Part shown: piece by piece, positions 17,766 through 26,762 of the stretch
Layout of the letters: the number at the start of each line of letters is the position of its first letter
How positions within the stretch are numbered: position 1 is the stretch's first letter
DNA from: Corynebacterium faecale
GTDB taxonomy: Bacteria; Actinomycetota; Actinomycetes; Mycobacteriales; Mycobacteriaceae
Direction: 5' to 3'
DNA length: 64,000 bases
Assembly (NCBI RefSeq): GCF_030408735.1
Contig: NZ_CP047205.1
Location: 1-64,000 of the forward strand
Position numbers and translations under genes: made by a program
The notes under the pieces: generated by a model
Seen by the model: only the letters and a program-made list of their open reading frames with translations
Databases searched by the model: none
Told to the model about the DNA's origin: nothing

Positions 17766-17805
17766 CTAATGCTCGCTTTCTACACTTGTAGAAAGCGAGC
17801 ATTAG
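17766..17805. terminator. bidirectional-looking hairpin terminator
   Basis: A perfect 19-base stem (CTAATGCTCGCTTTCTACA paired with its complement) around a minimal loop follows the stop of the secreted protein gene by 17 bases. There is no long T tract. Confidence 0.7.
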
Positions 17806-17989
17806 TCATTGGAATTCTGTATCAGAGGTAGCGTCATTCTCCTTCAACTTGGGTATCGGTCGCATCCTGGATATTTGCTCTTATAGGCGTCAACCGCTCC
17901 ACCCTCTATCAGGCACTTGATCATCAAGGCAATACGTGAATATTAAGTTTGAAGGCTTTGGAACTTTCAATTCTGTAACTTAAGTCCCT

Positions 17990-18631
17990 ATGACAGATGT
18001 TGTTCTAGTTTCGCTAATCACCGGCAGCTTTACGTTGCTGGCCGGGCCTGCAGCGACACTTGCAAAAGGATGGTGGGATGACCGAAACATCCGCATTGAT
18101 ACCAAACGGGCAGAAGACCGCGATCAATTGCAAGTAATCCGCAGCCTCTTATTGACTTTGAATAAGGAACGCCGTCGATGGGTAGAAGTGGCTCAGTTTT
18201 CACACCAAGAAGAAAAACAGCGTGAGTATGCCTCCGACCCCCAGCTCTTTCGGGCCACGCAGGCGCTGCGTAGAAACTCTGAGGAAGCATTTGCTGACAG
18301 CTCGTTCCAACTGTTTCACCCAGAGTTACGGGATTCTTTTGATACGTTTCGCACTGAGTGGGATGAATTAACCGTGCGCTTGCTCAACCATCCTCTGCCG
18401 TGGCATAAGGGCATCGAGCGGACAGTTGGAATTTCGTTAATTGTTGAGCAAGTCGACATTCAGAACTCTATGGACGCGTTTGCTCGCCGTGCCCAAGAAA
18501 TTCTGATCGATGACCCAAAAACAAGTTCGTTCTCGAGCATAAAGCGGAGGAAACCGCGTAGGGGCTGGGTCTCGACTACGCGGCCATGGGTAGATTCGAA
18601 AGTGGATTCAAAAAAGACAGACACACCCTAG
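17990..18631 (+). CDS. membrane-anchored hypothetical protein
   Basis: A 213-residue protein. One hydrophobic segment at residues 3-25 (VVLVSLITGSFTLLAGPAAT) is followed by a charged cytoplasmic-type domain rich in Arg and Glu (residues 30-180) and a basic tail. No family is recognised. Only a weak ribosome site precedes the ATG. It lies in the accessory block with the secreted protein and the recombinase, and a gene with the same plan (N-terminal anchor plus soluble domain) is found at 39462. Confidence 0.55.
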   Translation: MTDVVLVSLITGSFTLLAGPAATLAKGWWDDRNIRIDTKRAEDRDQLQVIRSLLLTLNKERRRWVEVAQFSHQEEKQREYASDPQLFRATQALRRNSEEAFADSSFQLFHPELRDSFDTFRTEWDELTVRLLNHPLPWHKGIERTVGISLIVEQVDIQNSMDAFARRAQEILIDDPKTSSFSSIKRRKPRRGWVSTTRPWVDSKVDSKKTDTP

Positions 18632-18811
18632 ATGGGTATCCTGCTTCTCAGGTGTACTCTGCATATAAAGACTAAGTCTCAACATTATAGAAATTTTGAT
18701 AATAGTGTATACATCACTAGCTGTATTATCCCGGTAGGTTAGAAATGACCTGGTCTGGACAGTACAGCTAGGAGACCGGTAGGGGAAAGTGCTGAATTCA
18801 ACTCGCGGCAC

Positions 18812-19933
18812 TTATATATTGGCCAAAGCCCTGTAGAGGGTAGCTCGACTGACACCAAGATCGTGAGCAATAGCCACCTTCGATTCCCCTGCCTCTATAC
18901 GGGTGCGGGCTTGTTCTACTTGCTCAGGGGTTAAGGCGCGTTTACGGCCCTTGTACTTACCGGCCTTTTTCGCCAGCGCGATCCCTTCTGCCTGGCGCTC
19001 GCGGATAATGGCACGTTCGAACTCCGCGAATGAACCCAGGATGCCGAGCATGAGGGTGGCGCGTGGGTCGGTGGAGTCTTTCGAGAACACGAGGTTCTCC
19101 TTGATGAAATGCACCGATGCTCCCTTGGCGGTGATCTGGTCAATAGTCGTGCGTAAATCCACCAAGGACCTGGCTAACCGGTCGATGGAGGCGACGTAGA
19201 GTTCGTCATGATCACGTAAATAATCAATGCAGCGTTCTAGTCCTGGCCGGCCAGCTCTAGATTTGGCGGAGACTTCATCAATGAATTCTTTGTCTACTGC
19301 CCCGATCATGTCGCGTTGACGGGCAAGGTTTTGATCTGTGCTGGAGACCCGGATATAGGAAAACCGCTGCCCACGAGGTGGCGCCGCTGGTGGGAGCGGA
19401 GGTGCGGAACTCTCCGCCACCGCTGCTGATTGGGCCATAGGGTGCTTATCGGTTGACCCTCCCGACTTCTGCTCATCGCTCTTGGCCTTTTCTTCTTCCA
19501 CCTCGGGGACGTTACTTCCCTGGTCGGCGGTGTCTTTTTCTGCCCAGGAAGGAATTATCCAGCCAGCGCTGGCTCCGCCGTCGAACAGGATGGAGGAGGT
19601 GAGAATATCTTGTACATTTGTCCAGGTGTTCTCCCCGAGGTAGACCTTGGCTTTGGTGATGTGTTTATAGACACGGTGAACACGCAATCGGGCACGTGGT
19701 TCGCCAAAGCTACCTATATAGGTGGCGTGCTGAGGGTTCCTAGAGTGCTGGGCGAAACGCTGGCCATCATCAAATAAGACAGTGTCGGTGGGAACTTGCT
19801 GATCGTTGGCCTCCCAGGAGCGCCCGTAATCGGTCGAGCGTTTAATCCGGGTGTTATTTTTACCCTTATGGACGATCTGCACTTTATCTATGGGGCGACC
19901 GCACTCATCGAGCAGTGTTCCAATCCTGGCCAT
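18812..19933 (-). CDS. serine recombinase with an unusual N-terminal extension
   Basis: A 373-residue protein whose last 185 residues are a complete resolvase/invertase: FSYIRVSSTDQNLARQRD holds the catalytic Ser, YVASIDRLARSLVDLR the conserved Arg block, then GILGSFAEFERAIIRERQAEG and a C-terminal Hin-type HTH (SKVAIAHDLGVSRATLYRAL). The first 130 residues form a separate domain (GTLLDECGRPIDKVQIVHKG... FDDGQRFAQHSR) of no known family, joined by a Glu/Ser/Pro-rich linker. Such an extension is not normal for resolvases. It might bind DNA or another protein. Confidence 0.8.
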   Translation of the reverse strand: MARIGTLLDECGRPIDKVQIVHKGKNNTRIKRSTDYGRSWEANDQQVPTDTVLFDDGQRFAQHSRNPQHATYIGSFGEPRARLRVHRVYKHITKAKVYLGENTWTNVQDILTSSILFDGGASAGWIIPSWAEKDTADQGSNVPEVEEEKAKSDEQKSGGSTDKHPMAQSAAVAESSAPPLPPAAPPRGQRFSYIRVSSTDQNLARQRDMIGAVDKEFIDEVSAKSRAGRPGLERCIDYLRDHDELYVASIDRLARSLVDLRTTIDQITAKGASVHFIKENLVFSKDSTDPRATLMLGILGSFAEFERAIIRERQAEGIALAKKAGKYKGRKRALTPEQVEQARTRIEAGESKVAIAHDLGVSRATLYRALANI

Positions 19934-19944
19934 ATCCCACCTTA

Positions 19945-19968
19945 TGTTTCAATAGAGTCTAAAATTCT
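19945..19968. promoter_or_regulatory. inverted repeat upstream of the 18812 recombinase
   Basis: CAATAGA and TCTATTG flank a short spacer directly upstream of the recombinase start. It could be a recombination subsite or an operator. The remaining 150 bases up to 20128 hold no other gene. Confidence 0.35.
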
Positions 19969-20127
19969 ATTGCGAAGTGTATCATAATTCGTGTTTGTGA
20001 CTTGGTGAGACAGGGAATATCGGAATCTACCTTGTGTCTCATTAGGGTATACCCCAGTGATCGGCAGGGAATGGTGCTGATGATCAAGTGAACCTTTTAT
20101 GCTCCTTCGGTGTGGTAGCTATAGTGC

Positions 20128-21150
20128 ATGTCAAATATGGGCGAAATACTCCCGCCGAATCAGCCTCGGCCGACGGTGATTGTTTATCAGAATGCGGATT
20201 TTGTCTCAGGGCTTCTTCAAGAGCTCTATCAAATTGGAATCCTGGAAACTGCAGAGACGGATTTCACCTCGATCGCCGCAGAGAGTAGTGGATCATCGGG
20301 TAAGGGGCGCGGGTCTATAGGGGGAGTGTTCAGTTTCCTCTTTGGAAAAAGCGAGATGAGGGCAGAGGGGGAATATGTTCAGGAGCAGGCGAAGAACGAC
20401 GAGAATGCAGTAGAAAATCGTAAGAAATTTGTTTACTCTCAAGCCTTTTACATGGACCGGGTGCGAGCTGCCCTCCGGGGGAGGAGGCAGGTCCGCGTTA
20501 TCGATTCTGTGGAAGAGGCAGAATCGATCAAAATTGGTGATTTCATTGAGTTTGACGCCTCATTTGCTGCCAACGAAGCCAATGCCATCCTTGATATCCT
20601 TACTCCTCAACTGACTGCTGCGATCACTCGGTACCTCCGCAAGATGGAGGGGTTGAAGGAGATAAGGAGGGTTTCGGAGAGTCTGGAGGATATTGGGGAA
20701 GCCATCTCCGTAGAAAAAATCAATTCGATCAAAGCGATTCATGAGGCAGAAGCAGAAAATCAGGCTGCGTTAGCTGAAGCGGTGACTGCAGCGATTCGGA
20801 CGGACTTCCGAAGCGACAAAACTAAGGAGTTCTACGCCACTATCGGCGAGGAAAGTAAAAAGTTTACCGCGGTCACTGTCTGTGAAGCGGAGCACTTTGT
20901 CTCGAGTGATTCGGACCGTTTGCTTGACGGTCGATTTACCGTACTGGCAAAAGTCATTACTGAGGCTCGGGAAGATGCTCCCATACTGGCCAAAAATAAA
21001 CTCCTGCATCGACTAAAAATCGAAGCGGTGGAGGATGCTTTGTCTCCCCTGGCTGACGACGCTGAAGCGCAGCGATACGTGAATCTGGATCTTGCGGCCA
21101 AAATTGAGGGTGTCTCTATCACCGTATTGCCTATAGCTATCTACATCTGA
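20128..21150 (+). CDS. hypothetical protein, possibly DUF6414-like
   Basis: A 340-residue soluble protein. The opening VIVYQNADFVSGLLQELYQIG and the Gly-rich patch SIGGVFSFLFGKSEMRAEGE recall proteins grouped as DUF6414, but I cannot confirm that. A helical middle follows, then a beta-rich end (GRFTVLAKVITEAREDAPIL ... AAKIEGVSITVLPIAIYI). No catalytic motif is visible. The start is uncertain: ATG at 20128 or 20137. It lies between two recombinases and next to a restriction-modification unit, a context that suggests genome defence, but this is inference. Confidence 0.5.
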   Translation: MSNMGEILPPNQPRPTVIVYQNADFVSGLLQELYQIGILETAETDFTSIAAESSGSSGKGRGSIGGVFSFLFGKSEMRAEGEYVQEQAKNDENAVENRKKFVYSQAFYMDRVRAALRGRRQVRVIDSVEEAESIKIGDFIEFDASFAANEANAILDILTPQLTAAITRYLRKMEGLKEIRRVSESLEDIGEAISVEKINSIKAIHEAEAENQAALAEAVTAAIRTDFRSDKTKEFYATIGEESKKFTAVTVCEAEHFVSSDSDRLLDGRFTVLAKVITEAREDAPILAKNKLLHRLKIEAVEDALSPLADDAEAQRYVNLDLAAKIEGVSITVLPIAIYI

Positions 21151-21228
21151 GGGAGCCCAGACAGGGGCAGTGTCGGCGGTGTGATGGGTCGCTTTCACAG
21201 GGAAAGTGTTCTTAAAAACTCTCTGGGA

Positions 21229-21816
21229 TCAGTGGCTTGGTCTCTTTCGACCCGTCGATACCTTCTCCAAAGCGCGGTACAGCGTGGAGCGCGCCACCCC
21301 TAATCTTCGCGCAACCTCGGACACACTTTCTCCGGATGCCAGAGCCCTTTGTGCCTCATTTATCTGATCTGGGCTCAGCTTAGGCTTCGGTCCGGCGACG
21401 CGTCCTTCCGACCGCGCGCGTTCGACCCCCCTCTTGGTTTGCTGCCTGAAGAGATTTTTCTCCCACTGGGCCAATGACTCCATAACACGCAGCACCACTT
21501 TGTCTTCCGGGTGACTTGTGTCAAAGGCTGGATCGAGAACCTGGAGATTGATGTTTCTGATCGAGAGATCGGCAATCGAGGTTACTATCTCCTGCAAATT
21601 CCTCCCCAACCGGTCCAAACGCGTCACTACCAGCGTGTCACCGGTGTTCATCAGCGACAAGGTGGTATCCAGTCCTAGACGTTGCCCGTTTGTCCTGGAA
21701 ATCATGTCAGAGTAGCAGCGATTGGCATCGCAACCGGCAGCGATCAACGCTTTGTGCTGCTTCTGAATCGACTCGCTCTGGTGAGAAGAAGACACACGTA
21801 CATAGCCGAACTTCAT
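21229..21816 (-). CDS. serine resolvase/invertase
   Basis: A 195-residue Tn3-type resolvase. The catalytic Ser is in FGYVRVSSSHQSESIQKQHK, the DRLGRN block in TLVVTRLDRLGRNLQEIV, and the E-helix region in MESLAQWEKNLFRQQTKRG. A Hin-like HTH ends it (VSEVARRLGVARSTLYRAL). The start MKFGYVRVSS is chosen by homology over an upstream in-frame GTG. It starts 13 bases after the S-subunit stop on the same strand, so it may be cotranscribed with the restriction genes. A role in moving or switching them is possible. Confidence 0.88.
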   Translation of the reverse strand: MKFGYVRVSSSHQSESIQKQHKALIAAGCDANRCYSDMISRTNGQRLGLDTTLSLMNTGDTLVVTRLDRLGRNLQEIVTSIADLSIRNINLQVLDPAFDTSHPEDKVVLRVMESLAQWEKNLFRQQTKRGVERARSEGRVAGPKPKLSPDQINEAQRALASGESVSEVARRLGVARSTLYRALEKVSTGRKRPSH

Positions 21817-21829
21817 GACTGCAGAATTC

Positions 21830-22756
21830 CTACTCGGTCTCGAGCTCTGTCGCCTCAGCCCCAAGAAACACATGGTGGATACCACCCTGCTCTAGGTCCG
21901 CAACGAAACTGCGGCGTAGCTCATCGAGCCCTATGTAATAATCGCGAAATGATGCTGAAATTTCCGCAGCACGTGCGGAATCGTCAATCCAGGGAATCTC
22001 GATCTCTAGGTATCGTTTCCCAACATCTTCGCGGTTTGTCTGCATCAAGACGATACGGTTCCACTGTTGACGCACCACCGTAAGGGAGAGCGCCCATAAC
22101 AGGTAGAAATTGTCTACAGGTGCTTGTTCTGTTGCTCGGAGGACCAGCATCTCTTTCGTCAGGACGATACGCTCCTGACCCGGCATCAGCACAGCGAATT
22201 CACCGATGTTCTTCGAGGCACGAATCGGTGTGATCAGATCAAACGGTATCAGACCCGATGTCTCACCCCGCCAGAATTTATGAGCGATGACCTCTGAGAC
22301 AAGGTTGGTCGGATTAATGTTAATTTGACCTGCTCTGACGTCAGACACCTTGATGTAAGGGATGTCACCTCGACGCTTGTCTGCCGACGGGGAGCCATGG
22401 CCGGCCCGGGTGAAGAGCAGGCCTTCTTCGACCAACGAACCGATGGTTCGTTGTGAGAAGCCCGAGAACTCTGGCTTCTCCAGTAGTTCCTCCACTTCCT
22501 TGGTATAGCGGGTGTCATAGTACCGCGGGGCACCGATGCTGAGATCCGACTCTGGTACCCAACGCCCGGTGCTAGCAGCCTGCTCATCAAGTAGGGCGTA
22601 GACATCTTCGATGAGTTTGTCGTCAATCGTTGTGGTGCGCTCTCCAGTAGCAGGGTCAACGGTGTAGAGCGTATTTCCGTCTTTGTTGATCCCGCAGGTG
22701 TCGGCGAAGGAGATGAAAACTTCGCCATCCTTGAACCACTTTGGTTTGTGCGGCAT
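21830..22756 (-). CDS. specificity (S) subunit-like protein of a two-gene R-M system
   Basis: A 308-residue protein with features of target-recognition domains: DIPYIKVSDVRAGQINI is the usual S-protein pattern (IPyIkv.Dv..G.i), and the last 35 residues form a helix like the S-subunit spacer. It is shorter than a type I S protein with two recognition domains (about 400), matching single-TRD partners such as BcgI B. The N-terminal part (residues 1-100) is unusual. It starts three bases after the methylase stop, indicating one operon. Confidence 0.7.
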   Translation of the reverse strand: MPHKPKWFKDGEVFISFADTCGINKDGNTLYTVDPATGERTTTIDDKLIEDVYALLDEQAASTGRWVPESDLSIGAPRYYDTRYTKEVEELLEKPEFSGFSQRTIGSLVEEGLLFTRAGHGSPSADKRRGDIPYIKVSDVRAGQININPTNLVSEVIAHKFWRGETSGLIPFDLITPIRASKNIGEFAVLMPGQERIVLTKEMLVLRATEQAPVDNFYLLWALSLTVVRQQWNRIVLMQTNREDVGKRYLEIEIPWIDDSARAAEISASFRDYYIGLDELRRSFVADLEQGGIHHVFLGAEATELETE

Positions 22757-22759
22757 CGG

Positions 22760-24334
22760 TTAGTCCTTCTTTTCGAGCACGTAGAGATTAGTTTTAGCGC
22801 GGCAGAATCCCTGGAAAGCTTCCATCGGGATGTTGAACTCCCCTCGGCGGATGAACCGCTCATCCATCCACTCCCAGAAATATGTGTAGGAGGGGGAGAA
22901 GAAGTAAGTTTCAGGAAGGATAATTGCGAGTCGTCCTCCTGCCTTCAAGAGCCGATAGGCGCGCTCCAGGAACACGAGGCCAATCTCGATATCTTTGTAG
23001 GTCTTCCCTTTGCCGGAAGCCAGAGAGATCGAATACTTATTTGCTTCGCAATCTCTTGCCGTGATCTTCAAGTTTTCGCCAAAAGGTGGGTTTGTCATCA
23101 CTACAGTGAAGGTCTCATCTCTCATTGCCGCAGGCATATGGGGATAATCCTTGACCCACCGGTCTTCACGTAGTGAGTCACCGATATGGACATGAGCTGA
23201 CCCGTCGCCCATCACCATCATCATCGCGCGGGTTAGCTTGACGTTGATCGAATCCTTGTCGACTCCGTAGACATTGCGGTGAGCCCAGGTCCGGAGACGA
23301 GCTTCATTACTTACCGTCGAGCTCATTTGACGAAAAGCTTCTACTAGGAATCCTCCGGTGCCGCACGCAGGGTCAATGATTTTGTCGGCAGGCTGAAGGT
23401 CCATCAGTTTGACCGCAGAACGAATAATTCTCGCAGGAGTATAATATTGGCCTTCACCAGCTTTCAGGTTTGCCCGACGAAAGACCTGGAAAGCAGAGGA
23501 AACCGCCTCAGCCTTCATCTCAAGAAGGTTCCATCCCGACCAAGCGAACACCACCTCCTTGATGGTGTGATCGTCGAGCATCAACGCTGTGCCATGCTCA
23601 TCCCGGAAGACCTCCTCGCGCTGAGTGACCATCTGATCAAACTCAGATCTGATGTGGGCTGCAGTAGCACCCTCATCGCTTCGCAGCTGAAAAGCTACTG
23701 GGTGGGCGGGTCTAAGTGAAGCATTAGTGTCTGATTCCAGCTTGAGCAACAGCAGGTTACAGAGCTGATCCAAGTGCATCTCGGACCTCGTAGCTACAGA
23801 GTCTCGTGCTACGACGACATCGAGCAGCGCTTCAAAGGATGCCTTGAGTTCTTGTTCACTGGGCTCTACCAGGTCGTTAAACGTGATCGCCTTGGTCGTT
23901 GCCAGCTCAAAATCATCATCGGGGCTCGGCAGAACGACCTCTTTATGGAGCACCGTTTTGAAGGTTCCGTCGGGCAACTTGTAAAGCATGGCTGAGGAAG
24001 TCCCGTTGGTCCAGACACCAAATCGGGCTCGAGGCTCACGTAGGAGATAAATTTCCAGCTGTGAAAGGCCCGTATTTTGGTCAGGTGCCTTGAACTCAAA
24101 GATGCCCAGGACGTTCTGCCAGTCGTTTGCCTGATCTGTGTCCTGAAAAAGGACCAAATCTACAGGCCAACCGTCGAAGCTGCGCCCATTCTCACGTTTC
24201 TGCGACTCGCTCGGCGATTTTGGTACACGCCACTCAGGCTGCCACTGAAGTTGAGACTTCGACCACCCCGCTACCTCAAGGGCCGCAACAATGGGCAGTC
24301 GCACCTCCGTATGCTCAGGTCCGCTCAAGGCCAT
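22760..24334 (-). CDS. N6-adenine methylase with N-terminal nuclease-like domain
   Basis: A 524-residue protein. The C-terminal two thirds are an HsdM-type methylase: motif I DPACGTGGF (D321) and catalytic NPPF (415-418). The first 150 residues resemble the HSDR_N nuclease domain, with the PD-(D/E)xK elements D59 and E80-F-K82 (PVDLVLFQD ... IFEFKAPD). No separate HsdR helicase subunit lies nearby. Nuclease, methylase and a separate S-like protein make the arrangement of BcgI-like type IIB/IIG enzymes. Alternatively the nuclease part is inactive and this is an orphan methylase. The ATG lies beside a short gap holding no gene. Confidence 0.78.
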   Translation of the reverse strand: MALSGPEHTEVRLPIVAALEVAGWSKSQLQWQPEWRVPKSPSESQKRENGRSFDGWPVDLVLFQDTDQANDWQNVLGIFEFKAPDQNTGLSQLEIYLLREPRARFGVWTNGTSSAMLYKLPDGTFKTVLHKEVVLPSPDDDFELATTKAITFNDLVEPSEQELKASFEALLDVVVARDSVATRSEMHLDQLCNLLLLKLESDTNASLRPAHPVAFQLRSDEGATAAHIRSEFDQMVTQREEVFRDEHGTALMLDDHTIKEVVFAWSGWNLLEMKAEAVSSAFQVFRRANLKAGEGQYYTPARIIRSAVKLMDLQPADKIIDPACGTGGFLVEAFRQMSSTVSNEARLRTWAHRNVYGVDKDSINVKLTRAMMMVMGDGSAHVHIGDSLREDRWVKDYPHMPAAMRDETFTVVMTNPPFGENLKITARDCEANKYSISLASGKGKTYKDIEIGLVFLERAYRLLKAGGRLAIILPETYFFSPSYTYFWEWMDERFIRRGEFNIPMEAFQGFCRAKTNLYVLEKKD

Positions 24335-24509
24335 GGTTTCTTCGCCCTCTCAATCGTGCGTCATCCGAGATCAGTTGGACTCGGAAGGCCTAGCTGCGTG
24401 CTAGACCGTGAGTAGAGGAGACCCTGGCGGTGTCTCATAATCCCTGTCCGAAGTTCGTACTATAATCTACGGGACCCCCGTGACCACAATCGATAAGGGT
24501 GTAGAAGTT
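24335..24509. other. gap before the IS1380 element
   Basis: No gene is seen. The segment has short symmetric stretches around 24420-24480 (for example GGGACCCCC at 24471) that might be recombinase sites for the neighbouring resolvase, but nothing decisive. Confidence 0.3.
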
Positions 24510-26186
24510 GCTAAGCCTGGATCCACCGACGTTGAGGGCGGCGCGGTCTGGCTTGCGGTGAGCGGTCGTGGGCGGTTTCGAGCGTGTTGGATCGGCCGGT
24601 CTGTCCGGCTTCTCCACTGAAGGTTCCTGGTCGTTGGGACGATTTCTGCTTCGGTCAGGTGGCCGCTGCGGGGGCGCGGAAGAGCTTTCGGTAGAGCGTC
24701 TTCCAGGCGTTTTCCCATGGCCACCCGGCTGGTAGGTGCAGGTGCAGTCGTCGAGCGGAGCTGGCGATCCGGGCCGGGACGGTGATGAGTTTGCGGCGGA
24801 TCGTGACGGTCGTCGCCCGAGCCAGGGCGTGGGTCTCGGTCAGGGTGGCGGCGGCGCGGGTGAGGTTGAACGCCATCACCGCGCAGGCCAGCCAGACGGC
24901 GTTGGCATTGAAATTCCCGGAGGGAAGGTGCGCCAGTGCCGAGTTCTTCAGATCAGCGTGGACGTTCTCGATGATCGCGTGCCGGCGATGAATCCGGTCC
25001 GCGGCCACGGTGTCGGTGTGGTCTGGGTCGCTGGTGGTGAAGAAGGCGTGGAACCGCCACGTATCGAACAACGCATCTTGACCTTGACCTTGTCGCGGGT
25101 TGAGGTCAGGTATGCGGCGCACCACCAAGCGTCCGGGCACCTGATCGCCTGCACCTTTGGAGGAGAAAGCGGTGAACGGGATCTCGGCGACCTCGGCTCG
25201 AGAAGTCCAAGTCCCGGTGACCTCGTCGTAGATGGCGTCGGTGTACTTGATCGCGGTCCACGCAGACTCATCGATGGAGGCGATGGCCCTTTTGACGGTG
25301 GGGAACATCCGCACCGTGATCGACACGTCCGCACCGGTGGTCAGGGCTGCGTGAACCAGGGTGTGGGAGTAGAACGCCGAATCGGCACGCAATAGAACTG
25401 GCCGTCCGGCCAGCGCGGAGCGCCGCACCAACGCCAACGCATCGGTGGCCAGGCGGGCCGCACCGCGAGGCGAGGCCGCGTTGCCTTTGCGCAGGCGTTG
25501 GGCCGCGATGACCGGGGCGATCTGGTCAGTGGAGACCGTCGCCAGGAACGCATTCAAGCCGCGAACACCGGAGTAGCCAAACGCAGCGCCCTGCTTGGCG
25601 TATCCGTGCACTTCGATGATGGTGTCATCCAGATCGACCATCACCGTGCCCGTATCGTCGGCCCCACCGAGCAAGCCGGTGCTCTGGCCCAGTCCGAGCA
25701 GGAACCGGGAGGCCACCGCGTCGACCTGGCGAACGTGCCCGAACGTGAACGAGCGCAGGAATGACCCCAAAGTCGAGGGGGCGTAACCGCCGGAAAAGAG
25801 CTTGCCCATCCCGCCGTGGCGCAACAGAGCCATGTCGTCGATGCTGTCAGCACCGGCGACCATGCCCGCCACCAGCGAGGACAGTTTCAATCCCGGATTG
25901 GCGCCCTTGTCACCGGGCACAGTCAGACGTTCGTCGGCCAGTTCGCCAAGGCCGGCTTGCCGGGCCAGCGCCATCACCGGGACCAGACCCGCGGACGACA
26001 CGAGATTGGGCTCGTCAAACGTCGCCGAAGATACGGGACAGGTGTGAGATAGTTGCATCTGCGAGATGCCCTTCTTGAACGGAAAATGCGGACCTTAAGC
26101 AAGTCGCATCTTTCCAGTTCAGAAGGGCATTTCCGCGTTCCCGCGCCTACTCACGCAACCTCAGCATCGGTGGATCGAGGCTAAGC
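24510..26186 (-). mobile_element. IS1380-family element (first type)
   Basis: Imperfect inverted ends match over about 28 bases: GCTAAGCCTGGATCCACCGA at the left and, read inward from the right, GCTTAGCCTCGATCCACCGA. The 1.68-kb element has one transposase. Only seven bases separate its right end from an IS1628-like copy. Confidence 0.82.
24655..26058 (-). CDS. IS1380-family transposase
   Basis: A 467-residue DDE transposase of normal length and no visible lesion. Landmarks are TVMVDLDDTIIEVHGYAKQG (first Asp region), PVLLRADSAFYSHTLVHAA (second Asp) and RRHAIIENVHADLKNSALAH (Glu/Asn block). It is only distantly related to the two other IS1380 transposases in the window (31070, 37579) and so came from a different source. 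Confidence 0.92.
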   Translation of the reverse strand: MQLSHTCPVSSATFDEPNLVSSAGLVPVMALARQAGLGELADERLTVPGDKGANPGLKLSSLVAGMVAGADSIDDMALLRHGGMGKLFSGGYAPSTLGSFLRSFTFGHVRQVDAVASRFLLGLGQSTGLLGGADDTGTVMVDLDDTIIEVHGYAKQGAAFGYSGVRGLNAFLATVSTDQIAPVIAAQRLRKGNAASPRGAARLATDALALVRRSALAGRPVLLRADSAFYSHTLVHAALTTGADVSITVRMFPTVKRAIASIDESAWTAIKYTDAIYDEVTGTWTSRAEVAEIPFTAFSSKGAGDQVPGRLVVRRIPDLNPRQGQGQDALFDTWRFHAFFTTSDPDHTDTVAADRIHRRHAIIENVHADLKNSALAHLPSGNFNANAVWLACAVMAFNLTRAAATLTETHALARATTVTIRRKLITVPARIASSARRLHLHLPAGWPWENAWKTLYRKLFRAPAAAT

Positions 26187-26193
26187 ATTCGCC

Positions 26194-26762
26194 GGTGCTG
26201 TTGCAAAGTTGGGGCAGTAGGAAGACCGGCATGAAATAATCAGGGCCATGGGCATCTTCTCCGGTCGTCATTTCCCCCGTGAAATCATCCTGTGGGCGGT
26301 GCGGTGGTACTGCCGCTACGGGGTGAGCTACCGCGACCTCGAAGAGATGATGACCGAGCGGGGCGTGCCGGTCGATCACACCACGATCTACCGCTGGGTC
26401 CAGAAATATGCTCCTCAAGCTGGACAAGCAGACCCGATGGTACCGACAAGTTCCTGACTGGCAGGCCAGGTCCTGGCGGGTGGACGAGACCTATATCCGG
26501 GTCGGCGGGACGTGGTGCTACCTCTATCGGGCGATCACCGCCGGTGGCCAGACCCTGGACTTCTACCTCTCCCCGAAGAGAAACGTCGCGGCGGCGAAGC
26601 GTTTCCTGGCGAAGACGCTGCGGTCGAATAAATCGGCAGGTTATCCGCGGGTGATCAGCACCGACAAGGCTCCCTCACTCGCCAGGGCAATCTCTGAGCT
26701 GAAGGCGGAAGGCGTCTGCCCATCGACGGTAGAGCATCGTCGGGTGAAATACCTCAACAACG
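26194..26762 (+). mobile_element. 5' part of an IS1628-like element (copy B)
   Basis: The left terminal repeat GGTGCTGTTGCAAAGTTGG is intact. The element stops inside the transposase at ...YLNN, where the next copy begins. The missing 3' part is not found after that copy, but a fitting 3' fragment occurs at 5021. Confidence 0.85.
26248..26762 (+). pseudogene. IS1628-type transposase, frameshifted and truncated
   Basis: The frame opens MGIFSGRHFPREIILWAVRW and runs well to VQKYAP. One extra base there (CCTCAAGCTGG for CCTGAGCTGG) shifts it; the DDE region (DETYIRVGG, STDKAPSLAR) continues in the next frame up to VKYLNN, where copy C starts. About 75 C-terminal residues are missing compared with the intact gene at 54886. 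Confidence 0.88.
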
